From Prorocentrum cordatum (Eukaryota > Sar > Dinophyceae > Prorocentrales > Prorocentraceae), in the NCBI GenBank assembly GCA_963575745.1, contig CAUYUJ010021650.1, positions 72,007 to 136,006 of the forward strand: 64,000 nt of DNA, in the 5' to 3' direction. The notes below the pieces were generated by a model. The model worked only from the letters and a program-made list of their open reading frames with translations. It was not told where the DNA came from and searched no databases. The translations under genes and the position numbers were made by a program. Positions 10,916 through 21,300 of this stretch are shown one piece after another. Each line of letters starts with the position of its first letter. Within the stretch, counting starts at the first letter, position 1.

Positions 10916-11276
10916 TGTACTGTGAAACATAACGTGTCGATTGAATTTAGGATATGTCAGGGGTGGCCGATGCCATTATTCTACTGTTCCTGCTGCTGCT
11001 ACTCATGATATTAAATATGCTGCTCTCCTCTTCCTCCCTTGCTTCAGTATCAAATTCGGTTTGCGAGTCAGTTTGGGCGGGGGTGGGTCGGAGCCGCCCT
11101 TCCTGTCCCAGCCGGTGCGGGCATTAGCGGTTCCCTCCAATTTTCTCAACTGGTCATCCTTCTGCTCCTCCTCTGCTCCTGCCTTTCCTCTTGCTCATCC
11201 TCCTCTTCCTTCTGCTCCTCCTCTTCGTCCTTCTCCTAACTGATCTCAGTGTTCCTCCTCGCTGCCGCGGCGGCAG

Positions 11277-11432
11277 ACGTCGACGCCCACGACAGGCGTC
11301 AAGTCCGCGGCCGTGGAGAAGGCGGAGACGAAGCTGCGCGGCTGGGAGGCCGCCCGGGCCGCCAGGGCCGCCGGCTGGGCCGGCGTCCGGGGGGCCGCCA
11401 GGGAGCTGACCGCGGCCATCAGTAGCAGGATC
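11277..11432 (+). CDS. Helical-repeat exon 1 (partial gene)
   Basis: A probable single exon. It follows a pyrimidine-rich stretch with CTAACTGAT (branch-point like, about 11,236) and an acceptor GGCGGCAG at 11,276. The frame reads VKSAAVEKAETKLRGWEAAR and then ARAAGWAGVRGAARELTAAI. This is Ala/Arg/Glu-rich and strongly helical, with the pattern A(R)xAGxxGxxxxARELxAAI that returns in the exons at 16.5, 25.0, 27.1 and 33.2 kb. Possible donor: GTGCGC at 11,433. The function is unknown. Repeated helical hairpins of this kind are, as I recall, common in predicted dinoflagellate proteins. The neighbouring intron is a GTC array. Borders are inferred and not proven. Confidence 0.5.
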
Positions 11433-11439
11433 GTGCGCG

Positions 11440-11513
11440 CCCGTCCGTCGTAGTCGTCGTCATCGTTGGCGTCGTCGTCGTCGTCGTGTTCGCCGTCGTC
11501 GTTTGGTCGTTTT

Positions 11514-11549
<36 letters not shown>

Positions 11550-11665
11550 TCGGCGGGGGAGGCGTCGTCGTCGGCCTCGTCGTCGGCGTCGGCGTCGTCA
11601 ATGTAGGCGCCGTCGGCGTCGTCCGTTGGCGTAGGCGTCGGCGCGGACGTTGGCGTCGTCGGCGT
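11440..11665. repeat. GTC triplet array
   Basis: GTCGTCGTC with GGC interruptions, immediately after the helical exon. Confidence 0.9.
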
Positions 11666-12655
11666 CATCGTCGAGGAAGGGATGCGACAGGCGGCGGGAG
11701 GAGAACGATGATGAGGGGAGGGAGCTAGAAGGGGCAGGAGGAGAAGGAGGATGAGGGGGTGGAGGCGCTAGGGGCCTCATCAGCTGTAGGTGGGCCTGGG
11801 TTACAGGGTTGCTTGGAAGTTGTGGAAGTAATGGAGGAGGAGGATGTCTTTGTTGACGATGCTGATGAGGATGAGGAGGATGAGGTCGAGGAAGAGAGGC
11901 TCCGATGGGGGGACGCCCGTCCGCGGGTAGCACTCGACCTTGCGGTTTCTTGAGCCCGTTCTGCGGGCACGACTGGATTCTCAAGTTCCTGGGCCTCCGC
12001 AGCCAGCCAGTAACACAGGGGATTGCCTAGTAGATGCAGGTCCCCCCGCATGTAAGACAACACACACACACACACATGAGCTCTCTGTGACCAGATGGTG
12101 TCCACGGACGGCCTCAAATGGCCCGTCGGCACCACTAGATGCAGTCGGCGCCAGGGCCTCAGTAGGGGCCGTATCCCCAGAAGACGGGTCGCCCCCAGAC
12201 GGCACCCGACGTGGCCCCCCCCGGGACCGCGGGCGGCTCGCCTGAAGAAAAAGGCCACAGCCGAGGATGGGCCCGCCCCAGAAGCGAGGAGGAGCATGAG
12301 GAGGAGGGCGAGAAAGAGAGGAGGAGAAGCAGGTGTGTCATGGAATGTTGTGGGTTTTGGGTGCTGTTGGGGGCTGCGGGGGGCTTCAAGGTTTTGTAGG
12401 GGGCTCCAGGGGGGTCGGGGGACCGTACGGGGGTCAAAAGCGGGTTGAGGAGGAGGGAGCAGCGAGGAGGATGATGACGATGTTGACGTGTGTGGGGAGG
12501 ATGACAAAAGGACGAGGAGGAGAGGAGAAGGGATGATTGGGACACGGCTGGTGGGACGAGGGAGCCGGAGGGGCCCCTCATTCCCCCTCGTCGCTTCCCT
12601 CCGGATGATGACACGTGATCGGTGTCCATGGTCCTGGAGGTTCGACGCACGTGGG
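11666..12655. other. No clear gene; purine-rich intronic-type DNA
   Basis: GGAGGAG-rich DNA with a short CA run at 12,061-12,076. A Lys/Arg/Glu frame at about 12,230-12,330 (LKKKATAEDGPAPEARRSM) could be part of an exon, but no splice-like borders support it. Confidence 0.35.
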
Positions 12656-12659
12656 CCTG

Positions 12660-12976
12660 GGACTGTTCCTCCAGCTCTTCCCTCCCCCCGTCCCTCCTAT
12701 CCCCTTACTACTCTCATCCTCCCCCTTGTCGCACTGCAGTGCTGCTCCTCCTCCGTCCTCCTCCTCACTCCCCTTCTGGTTTGTTTGTCTGCTTTGTTCC
12801 ATGTGTCTTCGTCTTCTCGTCCTCCTCCTCCTCCTCTTCCTCCTCCTCCTCCATCTCCTCCTCCTCCTCCTCCTCCTTCTCCTCCTTTTCCTCCTCCTCC
12901 TCCTCCTCATGCTCTCTCCTCCCTCCTCCAACTGCTGCTGCTGCTTCCCCTGCTCATCCTTCCCGTTCTTTCTCAG
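12660..12976 (+). repeat. 320-bp CTCCTC pyrimidine tract ending in an AG
   Basis: Nearly pure C/T with CTCCTC units, ending TTCTTTCTCAG at 12,976. It has the form of an extreme 3' splice-site tract. Confidence 0.75.
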
Positions 12977-13075
12977 ACCAGCCGCGGGAGCGCAGGCTCG
13001 AGGCGTTGGCATCCCCCTCCTGCTTCCCCTCCGCCTCACCGCGCTCGGGATGCGCCGACCCCGAGCTGAGGGTTG
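12977..13075 (+). CDS. Candidate exon after the pyrimidine tract
   Basis: After TTTCTCAG the frame reads QPRERRLEALASPSCFPSAS and goes on with RSGCADPELR. It is short and not recognised. The evidence is the splice-like border and the helical RRLEALA start, which would fit the other helical exons. The 3' end is uncertain. Confidence 0.3.
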
Positions 13076-14490
13076 GTGTTCAGGGATACCATCGGGGGGG
13101 GGGGGAGATTCCAGGGCCTCGCTCGCCTTCGGCGCGCGGTCTCCTTCGACGGAGGGCCGGCGGAAGCAACGCGGCGGCGGTTCCGCCTGCGGAAGCCCGC
13201 TGGAGGTTGACTGAAGGCGGCAACAATTAGCAGAAGCGAGACTCCACTATCTCCGGGGTCAGGGTTTCTCGGGTCGGCCAGATAGTCCGCGTGGGTTCTG
13301 AAGAGTTCGGACTGGGCATCCTCAGCGGAGCCTCTGGATTACCAGCGAGCTCCCAGGCAGATGGGGAGAAGGAGTTCCCAGGAGGATCTGGAGGGGGAGG
13401 GGGAGTGTGAGGGTGAAGGCAAGCTGCCCACCCGAAGGACGGCCGTGTCGCTCACATTTACCCACGCCCTCCCGTCACATAAGTAGCGCTCAAGTCCCAG
13501 CATGGTCAGGGGCCGCCATCGACCGTCATCGGGAACCAATGCAGACGCCAGCCAGGTGCGCGACGCCCGCGAGGTGCGCCGCGCGTGCCATGGCAACCCC
13601 ATCATCCCTGTCAGAGAAGGACGCAAAGTGATCACGAGCGCCCGCACATGGTCGTTGCCGAGAAGTGGTTTTAGCATTGTTTTTGGAGAGGGATACTGGG
13701 CCTGCGCGCAGCATGCAATATGCGAGCCCCCCCCTCGCCCCCATCAAAAACAATGCAACGTGATCGCTCGGTGCCCGCGAATGATCCAGATTTGACAGTA
13801 ATGTGCACTTTGAAATGTTTTGTGTCTGGGATGGTGGTGGTGTTGTTGATGGTGGGGGGATGCTGTCATGGTTTAGGTTTCGCCCCTGGTCAGGTTGCAG
13901 GGGGGAGGAAAATGGGTGGCGGGCAGCCAGCCAGAGGGGCACATGGAGAGGATGATTGGAGGATGAGACTGCGAAAGAGGAGGAGAAGGAGGAGGAGGAG
14001 GATATGGATAAAAGGATAAGGATAAGGACAAGGCCCTTGGGGGTCTGAGTTACTTCGCCTACAAAAAAAGCAGGACCTCTGGGTGAAGCTATGGATGCAG
14101 GCCCCCTTTACTACTGGTAGTCCTGGGGGCTGCCTGGTGCGCGCGTCCTCCTACCCTATGGTAGGGGCCGCTGCACCGTAGCAGGGGAACCCTGCCTTCG
14201 TGAGCTGGATCTGAGACGCAGGCGGGCGGGGGTGCCTCCCCGTGGAGGCGGGCCCCCGCTCGCTGAGAGTACTCCTTCCCCCCACTCCCTCGCTCCCCCA
14301 TCCACTCTCCTCACTGCTGGTGCGCTGCGGCACCGAGAAAAAAACGCTGGCCTGCCCTGCTGCTGAACTGACATGTACTGGGGCCCGCCGTTCACCGTAT
14401 TGTGAGCCTCATTGGCAGGTTAGTGCTGACGGACCTTGCGGGACAGCCGGGTCCGAAAGAAAAAAAGAGGGCAGGCGCTGGCTGGATTCG
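13076..14490. other. No gene recognised
   Basis: It contains a 12-bp G run near 13,090, GCCGGCGGAAGC units (13,150-13,200, also seen at 48,700-48,790) and a GGA patch at 13,975-14,005. A frame at 13,502-13,795 (+) reads normally but cannot be tied to any family. Confidence 0.35.
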
Positions 14491-14494
14491 GTGC

Positions 14495-15682
14495 TCACGA
14501 CAGCTGCCCCAGCCCCCATCCCGCCTCTTCGGCGACCGTAACATCGCGGAGGCGGAGGTCCCCGCTCGGGCTCGGAGCTGTTGGTTCCGCTGGGATCCCT
14601 GGCGCGGGCGGGGGCTGGATCTGCAACTGCGTTGGCAGCACCTTGATGTACGGCTTCCACCCCTGGATGCCCTTGTTGGGCGAGAAGCACTTGGGGCGCT
14701 TCTGCTTGGTGCTGTCGTGCGCCTGCTGCAGGCTGCTGAGCCCGCTCTGGTTCACCGTCTTCACCTCGTCATAGCCCCATCTGTGGCTGCTCTCCGTCCA
14801 CTTGGTGTAGCAGTCCTCGAGCTCATCAATCTGGAGCCTCTCGTTAGGAAAGGCCCCTGCTGGTGCCGACTCTGGTTGCTGAGAGTGATCTCGACCCCTC
14901 GGCAGTGCTCGATGGCCTTGCAACTGCTGCCGTAGTAGTTCCGCCACGTGGGTCCTCTCGATCTCCTCGTAGTGTTTCGGGCTCCTGCTAGCCGTGATCC
15001 TCGTGAGGCTCATCGTGATGCGCTCCTGCTGCTTGTACAGGCCGTGTACTGCCATCTGGTTGTGCTGGATGATGTCGTACTTCGCACTGGTGCTCTGCAG
15101 CGTCTTGTGGCACTCCTCCAGCCGGTACTGCACGGTTCCGAAGACCTGGTCACTTTGTCCGCCTCCACGCTCAGATGGTTTCTGGATCGCCACCTCTCCC
15201 ATGCCCATCGCCGTCCCCTGCGCTGGGGAGTTGGGCTCGGCCGCCGCGGCCGCCGACCAGGCTGTTGGGCTGCGCTGCTGCGCCATGCCAGCTGGCCGCG
15301 GTGTCGGTAGTAGCTCCAGTTGTGGTCCCACGCGGGGACGACGCCGCAAACTCTGGTCGAGAAGAAGAGGCTGCGGTGGGAGGCGGACCTGGTGGGGTTG
15401 GAGTCGGAGCCTGTCGCATTGCTCATGGCCTGGCCTGGTTGTTACCCTTGGCTGGGGAGCACAACGTAGTGGGAGGGAGCAGGTGTGGGACCGTAGTTGT
15501 GTCGGTGGTTGTGGGAGGAGGCGGAAAGTCTGGGTAACGCTGAGATGAGATTCCTGTCCGTTCCAACTCCTGGTGCTTAATGTCCTGATTGGTCTTGGTA
15601 CGGCTTCTCTTGTATCTCCCGAGGCTACATAGTGGCTGTCCCTGTGGGGCCCCTTATTTCCCCCCTCTGGTGGGTGTGTCAC
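14495..15682 (-). CDS. Unrecognised 395-codon open frame
   Basis: The longest non-repetitive minus-strand frame in the window. The listed start is a GTG. The first internal Met is about 130 residues in (MAQQRSP), followed by MGMGEVAIQKP. The first 170 residues are Pro/Arg/Gln-rich. The middle (FGTVQYRLEECHKTLQSTSA, then YDIIQHNQMAVHGLYKQQER) and RSPKHYEEIERTHVAELLRQ look like ordinary globular or coiled-coil sequence, with balanced Lys, Gln, His and Thr. No known domain, signal peptide or membrane segment was recognised. The opposite strand is also partly open but has a poorer composition. It could be a retroelement accessory protein or one large exon. The start and the reality of the gene are uncertain. 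Confidence 0.4.
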   Translation of the reverse strand: MTHPPEGGNKGPHRDSHYVASGDTREAVPRPIRTLSTRSWNGQESHLSVTQTFRLLPQPPTQLRSHTCSLPLRCAPQPRVTTRPGHEQCDRLRLQPHQVRLPPQPLLLDQSLRRRPRVGPQLELLPTPRPAGMAQQRSPTAWSAAAAAEPNSPAQGTAMGMGEVAIQKPSERGGGQSDQVFGTVQYRLEECHKTLQSTSAKYDIIQHNQMAVHGLYKQQERITMSLTRITASRSPKHYEEIERTHVAELLRQQLQGHRALPRGRDHSQQPESAPAGAFPNERLQIDELEDCYTKWTESSHRWGYDEVKTVNQSGLSSLQQAHDSTKQKRPKCFSPNKGIQGWKPYIKVLPTQLQIQPPPAPGIPAEPTAPSPSGDLRLRDVTVAEEAGWGLGQLS

Positions 15683-16180
15683 CGATGTCGGTCCGCCGTC
15701 GACACACAGTGGTTACCGTATGTAGTAGGTCCCCTCGTACTCGTACACATACTGTTGCCGTGAGATCCTATTTCCAATAATTGTCTGTCTAGTCCTGCAA
15801 CTGGGGCCCTTGCGCCTAAGAGTGATGGAGGTAGTAGTGTGGGGGGAGTGATTAGACCGTATATCTGAGAGTAGGTTGGCAGATGATGTGCCCAACCTTA
15901 TCTCATTATGGTTTCACGACCTGATAGTATTCCCTCGAGCGCTGTTCCCGATAGTAAGTAGCCATGCGTAGTATTTCGGCCATGTGGCCCCCACATCGTG
16001 ACGCTTTGTCTCTTAGTATCGTGTATCGCTCGAGGTCGCTGCTGATCTGCATCGCTAGTTGTTCCTCTCTGGTGTGCGGCGGGACTGAGGGGGGCCTGTC
16101 GCTGGTCCTGAGGAGGCGCTCGCGAGGCCCGCAACTTCTGGCGGCTGAGGGCTGCTGAGCTGCTCTAGTGGCTGCGGCTG
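15683..16180 (-). other. Unrecognised DNA upstream of the 395-codon frame
   Basis: Lower GC than its surroundings. Reading on the minus strand gives short stretches (TMWGPHGRNTTHGYLL, 15,898-16,134) separated by stops. They may be the decayed upstream part of the same unit. Confidence 0.3.
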
Positions 16181-16519
16181 GCTTACCTTCGGCGCCTGCT
16201 GAGCTGGGCTTCTACCACCCTCTCTAGTCCCGTCTTCGGGCCCCCCGAGCGGCTCTTCTGGAGGATGAGGAGGAGGAGGAGGCGAAGGAAGAGTACAAGG
16301 ATGAGATGGAAGTGAATACGATGATGGGGAGCAAGGAGGGGGAGGAGGGTCATGAGGAGCTGATCGGGGAGGGCATGCGGTCCGTTGTGACCTGGGCGGG
16401 AGGGGGAGATGCGGGGAGGCGGACGGGGAGGACGGCGTGTCGGAGAACTGAGGAGAAGCTGCGAGAGTGGGACGGGCGAGACAGCCCATCGGCCCAGCAC
16501 AGCCCGGCGCCGCTCGCAG

Positions 16520-16613
16520 GAAGGAGGCGCAGCTGCAGAGGGCCCTGGAGAAGGCCAGGGAGGCGGGGGTGACCCCCAGCATGATCGAGGATGGCGAGAA
16601 GGTGCTCAAGCAG
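16520..16613 (+). CDS. Helical-repeat exon 2 (partial gene)
   Basis: The clearest helical exon. An acceptor CGCTCGCAG ends at 16,519, and a donor-like CAG|GTCTGG lies at 16,613/16,614. The 94-nt exon reads KEAQLQRALEKAREAGVTPS followed by MIEDGEKVLKQ. This is a helix-turn-helix hairpin: a first helix QLQRALEKAREAG, the turn VTPS and a second helix MIEDGEKVLKQ. The pattern LEKAxxAGVxPxxIxxxEKVL is, to my knowledge, a frequent tandem module in dinoflagellate predicted proteins. It enters with one base completing the previous codon and leaves in phase 0. Neighbouring introns carry MITE copies. Function unknown. Confidence 0.6.
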
Positions 16614-16724
16614 GTCTGGCCACGGGAGCACGCACGCTCTTCCCTCTTTCTCCGACGCTGCCCGTCGACGAAGAAGAAGAGGATGAAGAAGGAAAGGAAG
16701 AAGCATCGTGCGCAAACGCTAGCC

Positions 16725-16910
16725 TTCGGAGCTCCGCGCGGATTTCCTGCGTCGGCGCTGGACCGCCATGGCGGCGCTTCCGGCACCGCCCCTGGACCGC
16801 CATGGCGGCGCGTCCGGCACCGCCCCTGGCGCGCTCTGCTCGACAGAGGGGGGGGGGGGGGGAAATGCAGCGCCGATTCAGGAAGCCCGCGCGGACCTCC
16901 GACCGTTTAG
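16725..16910. mobile_element. CGCGCGGATTTC-family MITE, copy 2
   Basis: The left arm starts GGAGCTCCGCGCGGATTTCC. The inverted right arm ends GCCCGCGCGGACCTCC. The middle carries GACCGCCATGGCGGCG twice plus a 15-bp G run. It lies about 110 bp after helical exon 2, so probably in its intron. Confidence 0.75.
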
Positions 16911-17097
16911 GCTCACGGTTGGCGGTTGGCTCCGGTCAGGCCAGCGGGCGATGTGGTGTTGCCGGCCCGCTCATCACACTCTTTATGAGGAAAATCCTGG
17001 AGGCCTCGCGCGGAGCGTAATAGTAGTATGATCTAGTCCACTTGTCAGTTCCGTAAGCTATGGGTCGACGCTCGCGCGGCGATGCTCAGGAGTCGGT

Positions 17098-17170
17098 CCG
17101 ACGTAAATCCGACATAAATCCGACGTAGTCCAACGTGAATCCGACGTAAATCCGACGTAGATCCGACGCA
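17098..17170 (+). repeat. CGACGTAAATC short tandem repeat
   Basis: CCGACGTAAATCCGACATAAAT and related 11-12 bp units repeated about six times. Confidence 0.7.
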
Positions 17171-17308
17171 AATCGGGTCTCAAGTTGCCGCGCGAGGCCT
17201 CCAAGATTTTCTTCATAACACTCTATCCCCCACTTTGGGGATGACGTCCACCGAGGAGGCCCACGCTCTCCCATTGCACGTGGGCGTGCACGGGTACATG
17301 CACACAGG

Positions 17309-17492
17309 GTAGGTTCGCGTAGTGTCGGCCACTGGCGACCCCGCCACCGGCTTTCATCGCTGAACGCCGCCAGCGACCCAGAATCGTTCGATGTTGAACG
17401 ATCTGACGTTTCGAAAACGTCCGATCGTTCAAGGTTGAACGATCCCCGCGGTGTCAGGAACCAACGCCGGTGTCGACACGACGCGAACCTGC
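17309..17492 (+). mobile_element. GTCGAC-family MITE, copy B
   Basis: 184 bp, the same length and orientation as copy A. Ends GTAGGTTCGCG and CGCGAACCTGC, inner palindrome GACGTTTCGAAAACGTC, and the shared CCCGCGGTGTCAGGAACCA block. No clear target-site duplication. Confidence 0.85.
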
Positions 17493-17699
17493 ACACGCGC
17501 TGGCAGCGCACGCGCGTGCGCGTGCGTTTGCACGCGCACGTTGCGCGTTGCCAATTTCACATGCAGCAATTACCGGCCCACGGGGCCAGGAAGCGTAAAC
17601 ACCCATGGCCTGCGACCGCAGCGCGCATGAACGAGGCGTCCTGCGGGTCTCTAGAGGGTCCCAGGCACAAGCCGGAAATGCTTGGATGGTCGGCATCGT

Positions 17700-17830
17700 T
17701 TGACCTATCCCCATCCCACTCAGCAGTAGTATCTCAGCCCCACCAGCCTCCCCCCCAGGTGGGGATAGGCCACGCGAAACCCGACGAGAACAACATGTAT
17801 TCCCATTCAGGGGGGTAAGTCGGCTGGTGG
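17700..17830 (+). repeat. Dispersed repeat J, copy 1
   Basis: CTATCCCCATCCCACTC, GTATCTCAGCCCCACC and CAGGTGGGGATAG in this order match the reverse complement of 37,890-38,035. Confidence 0.65.
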
Positions 17831-17889
17831 GGGCAAGGCCGCGCCTTTTGGGAAAAGGATCGGTTCAACGATGTGCAAAGGGGCCCAAG

Positions 17890-18136
17890 AGTTGGGGCAA
17901 GTGGGCGATAGGGGGTCGATGCGCCCCCCCTCTGAGCCAGTCCCCCCTTCGTTGTCCTTGTGGTTGTCGGGCCATAACTCGGCTCTCTGGCGGCGATTTG
18001 GGACGATCCGGGCACCCCCCAAACACCCTCGGCGAGGCGCAGCTGCTGGAAGCCATCCTGGGGCTGGAAAACCCGCCGCGAAAACATCGAACCTCGGACC
18101 TCGAGTCTGCCTCCCCTGACGTTGCTCCTGACGCAG
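17890..18136 (+). repeat. Dispersed repeat K, copy 1
   Basis: It starts near GGGCGATAGGGGGTCGATGC and contains GGGCCATAACTCGGCTCTCT, CTCGGCGAGGCGCAGCTGCT and a CCCCTGACG end. The whole unit matches the reverse complement of 29,770-30,015. Its head also occurs at 41,145-41,230 and 2,768-2,815. Its CCCTGACG end touches the acceptor of the next exon. Confidence 0.75.
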
Positions 18137-18217
18137 CGCGAGGTGTGCGCGGAGGGGGCCGCGGAGACGGAGCTGCGAGCGGCGCTGGGCAAGAGGGACG
18201 AGGGCTCGCTGCAGCAG
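18137..18217 (+). CDS. Helical-repeat exon 3 (partial gene)
   Basis: Acceptor CTGACGCAG at 18,136. The frame reads REVCAEGAAETELRAALGKR and then DEGSLQQ, with a GC-type donor CAG|GCCGGG at 18,218. It is short, Ala/Glu-rich and helical, like the other single exons here. GC donors are well documented in dinoflagellates. A GTC array follows at once. The partners of this exon are not identifiable. It may belong to the same gene as the exons at 16.5 and 19.7 kb. Confidence 0.45.
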
Positions 18218-18229
18218 GCCGGGCGCCCG

Positions 18230-18435
18230 CATCGTCGCCGCCGCCGCCGCCGTGGTGCTGCCGTCGTCGTGATGCGGCCGTCGTCGTCCTCGTCGTCCTC
18301 GTCCTCGTCCTCGTCCTCATCCTCGTCGCCGTCGTAGTCGTTTTCGTCCTCGTCCTCGTCGTCCCCGTCCTCGTCCTTGTCGTCGTCGTCCTCCTCGTCC
18401 TCCTCGTCCTCGTCGTCGTTGTCGTCGTCTTCCTA

Positions 18436-18484
<49 letters not shown>

Positions 18485-18513
18485 TCCTCGAAGTTGACGT
18501 CCTCGTCGTCGTC

Positions 18514-18551
<38 letters not shown>

Positions 18552-18605
18552 AGTCGTCCTCCTAGTCGTCGTCGTCGCCGTCGCCGTCGTCGTCGTCGTT
18601 TGCGT
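18230..18605. repeat. GTC triplet array
   Basis: About 370 bp of GTCGTCCTC units. Frames read as poly-Val, poly-Ser and poly-Arg/Thr and are not annotated as proteins. Confidence 0.95.
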
Positions 18606-18770
18606 CCTCGTCGTTGTCTTCGTCCTCCCTCCTCTCTCATCTCTACTCCCTGCTGCCTCCTCCTCCTTCTTCCCCTCCTTCTTGTCCTCCTGGTTGCCCC
18701 CTCCTCCTCCATCCTGCGTCCCCATCTTCTTCTCCCTCTTTCCTCCTTCCCACCCTCTGCCTCCTCCAGC
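18606..18770. repeat. CTCCTC-rich pyrimidine tract
   Basis: Imperfect TCCTCC units. No exon could be recognised after it. Confidence 0.7.
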
Positions 18771-19597
18771 ATGCCTGGAATCTGCGGCTGGCCCCAAGTT
18801 GGCTCAATTGCCCAAGAGTCAGAATCAAGTCCCCACGATGGCCCCCAGGATTGCCTGGGATTTGCCCAAGACAGCTCCAGGGAGGCCTGAGTCTTGCCCA
18901 AATCGGCCCCAGGAATCCCGGACCGCGCAGAAAGACTCAGACAGACTTCCAGAGACTGCCCCAGAACCCACCCGACGACCCGGGCCCTCACCCGATTGGC
19001 CCGAGTTTTTGCAGGGCCCCCCCCCCCCCTAAGAGGGCCCCAGAGCCTCCCAAAACGTCACCCCCAAAGGTCCGCGAGAGCCCTCCACGAGGTATCGCGA
19101 CACGCACCCGTTGTCATGTGACGTTGCCATGTCATGTCCTGCGTTTGCAAATCTGACGTTGCGTGTGCGCGTGGTTTCGGTTGAAGATGCCGGTTCCCTC
19201 GCAGAAAGAATGAACAAGGCCAGCGCCTTCCAGAGGCCCCACCCTCATTCGGGAGAGCACCATCTGGTACACCCTGGTTTTGTTGATGCGCGTGCGCGTG
19301 TGTTCAGATAGGGGAGCCGGCGAGCAGCCCTCGTCGCCCTCAAGGGCTGGAGGAGGGAGGGCGGGCGGGACGTTTCCCTTGCGCCAGCTCTTTCCCGCCC
19401 TTCGGGCTGCGCGCTCGGCGCTGCCCTCGGCTCTTGCAAGGGGGGGAACAGCACACAGCCTTGCGGCGGACGCGTGCGTTCGTGTCTGTTTCTATGGGGT
19501 GGCGACATGAGAGGCGGGGGCGCAGCGAGACCAGCAGAATAGTGGGAACTGCTGCCCTGCGTCATCCTGTTTCTCCTCACCTCAACCGCCGCTCCCG
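18771..19597. other. No certain gene
   Basis: 18,840-19,020 has degenerate GCCCAAGA units. 19,111-19,314 (+) has a 66-codon frame with a natural composition (FANLTLRVRVVSVEDAGSLA) ending in a stop. It may be part of an exon but has no supporting borders. Confidence 0.3.
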
Positions 19598-19725
19598 TCA
19601 GCTGCCGCCGCCGCTGCCGCCGCCGCTGCCGCCCCCGCCCGCCGCTGCCACCGCTGCCGCCACCGCCGCGGCTGCCACCGCTGCCGCCGCCGCTGCCCCT
19701 GCCGCCGCGGCCGCCGCGCTGCCCC
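19598..19725. repeat. GCTGCCGCC array
   Basis: Tandem CCGCTGCCGCC units directly upstream of the next helical exon. Confidence 0.85.
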
Positions 19726-19731
19726 GGCCAG

Positions 19732-19819
19732 GCCATCGCGAAGGCCCGCGAGGCGGGCGCGAGGCCGGTGGCGCTCAAGGAGGCGCGCCTTGCGTGTCCT
19801 TCCCTGCCTCAAACACATG
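19732..19819 (+). CDS. Helical-repeat exon 4 (partial gene)
   Basis: Acceptor CCCGGCCAG at 19,731 and a good donor CATG|GTGAGA at 19,819/19,820. The 88-nt exon begins AIAKAREAGARPVALKEARL and goes on with ACPSLPQTH. KAREAGARP is nearly the turn motif of the 16.5-kb exon (KAREAGVTP), which supports a common module. Length (88 nt against 94 nt) is also close. Function unknown. Confidence 0.55.
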
Positions 19820-20430
19820 GTGAGAGATGGTCGAAGCCCTAAGGCCTGCTCAGCTTGAACCTCAGCCTTCTCCCTCTCCACCCCCCTCTTCCTCCTCTCA
19901 TGTTCTCCACCTCTTCCTCCTCCCCTGAGCTGCTGGTGCTAGTTGGGTCCCCTGCTGGATCTTCCCCGCTTACGTGGGTTCCTTGTAGCCTGCCGGCTAT
20001 GTGGCCGCCGCCGGGCCACGTCTCGAGGTGTTGAGAGGAGGGCAAGGTTTTGCAGCATAGGGCCAAAACTGTTGTGAGCTCGCGGTTCAACTTCTCTTTG
20101 CTGGGATTCGCCAACTTCCATGTTCAAGTCTATGTTCCACAGATCCTCGCATGCTTGAACATCAGACGAAGAGGCTCCCATTGCAATTGTATCGTATCGT
20201 CCTTCCCTCGGCTGTCATTTCCCATGGAAGCGGCACCCGCAGTCGCGAGCGTGACTCGCGCCTGCGACCGGACCGAACAAAACCTCCTCCTCCCCCTTTC
20301 TCCTCCTTCTGGCTCTGGCAGATGCTTGTGCGCGCCCCGAGTCGCCACGAACACCAGGCCCGTCGTTTTCCAGTTTCGATTGCCTCTGGTCGGCGCTCTC
20401 ACCCAGTCGCACTGCATTCTTCTATTTACT
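19820..20430. other. No gene recognised
   Basis: Mixed DNA with moderate pyrimidine content. The frame at 20,050-20,871 (+) degenerates into Leu/Val runs over the CTC array and is not convincing. Confidence 0.35.
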
Positions 20431-20515
20431 GTCCTCCTCCTCCTCCTCCTCCTCCTCGTCCTTCGCCTCCTCGTCCTCCTCCTTCTCGTCCTCCTCCTCG
20501 TTCTCCTCCTTGTCA
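20431..20515. repeat. CTCCTC/CTCGTC array
   Basis: Triplet repeat of about 85 bp. Confidence 0.9.
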
Positions 20516-20533
20516 GTCCGCGCAAAGGCCAGA

Positions 20534-20580
20534 GGAAACGGGGTCGGAGGATCGCGCCGCATCTTCGATGCATCGTCTAC
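20534..20580 (+). mobile_element. GATGGGGTC-family MITE, partial copy
   Basis: ACGGGGTCGGAGGATCGCGC followed by CGCATCTTCGATGCATCG equals the left terminus of the copies at 27,454, 29,424 and 47,517. The right terminus was not found. Confidence 0.6.
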
Positions 20581-21114
20581 GCGGTTCGGTCCGCAGCCTG
20601 TTCTTTTTATCCCGCCGCCCACGCACCGCACGCAGATCTCTTGGCAATGTTGCGCGACCCTCCGACACAATCTCCTTTGGCCCCAGATGGGAGGCCTCCA
20701 TTATTCTCCTTTCACCTCCTCATCAGGTCCAGCGCGACAGTGCTGGTGGGGAGCTTGCTGGTCAAGAGTGCTGGTGGTCAAGAAGCCTGGCCGTGTCTTC
20801 TCACGACGTCGTCGTCTTGTCACGTGGTCGGATCTCGGAGCCTCACCCTGAGTGAACGCCGGCGGACGTAAAACGAGGGCGGCTCCGCTGTCAGAAGCCC
20901 AGCGAAACGACGGCTCGAATTGCAGCAAGCCTGGCTCAAGGCCCGAAGCGCACAAGCACTGTACCGTGAGCGTCCGAGCACCATCCCCCTGATCCTCGAG
21001 GTCCGAAGGCAAAGCTTACCAGCAGGAGCGAGGAGGAGGACGGGGAGCAGCTGCGAGCGCAGAACGAATGCAAGGAGGAGGAGGATAAAGGGGGGGAGGG
21101 TGGGGAGGACGAGG

Positions 21115-21300
21115 AGGATGACCGTAATGATGATGAGGAGGAGGACGAGGATGATAATGGCGAGGACGATGATGATGCTGTTGATGGTGAGCATGATGAT
21201 GATACTGATGACGATGATGATGATGATGATGATGCTGCTGCTGATGATGATGATGATGATGATGAGGACTAAGCTGATGATGCGAATGATCTGGACGATG
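21115..21300. repeat. GAT/GAG triplet array
   Basis: ATGATGATG with GAGGAGG at the left edge. Confidence 0.9.

Noticed and set aside
18230-18605. Membrane protein predicted from long Val/Leu runs
   Set aside because: Hydrophobicity comes from GTC triplets.
18800-18830. Spliced-leader gene (GGCTCAA)
   Set aside because: Only the short TTGGCTCAA is present. The rest of the conserved leader is absent here and was not seen elsewhere.
20050-20871. 273-codon plus-strand frame
   Set aside because: The middle is a Leu/Val run from a CTC array, and the two sides show no common family.
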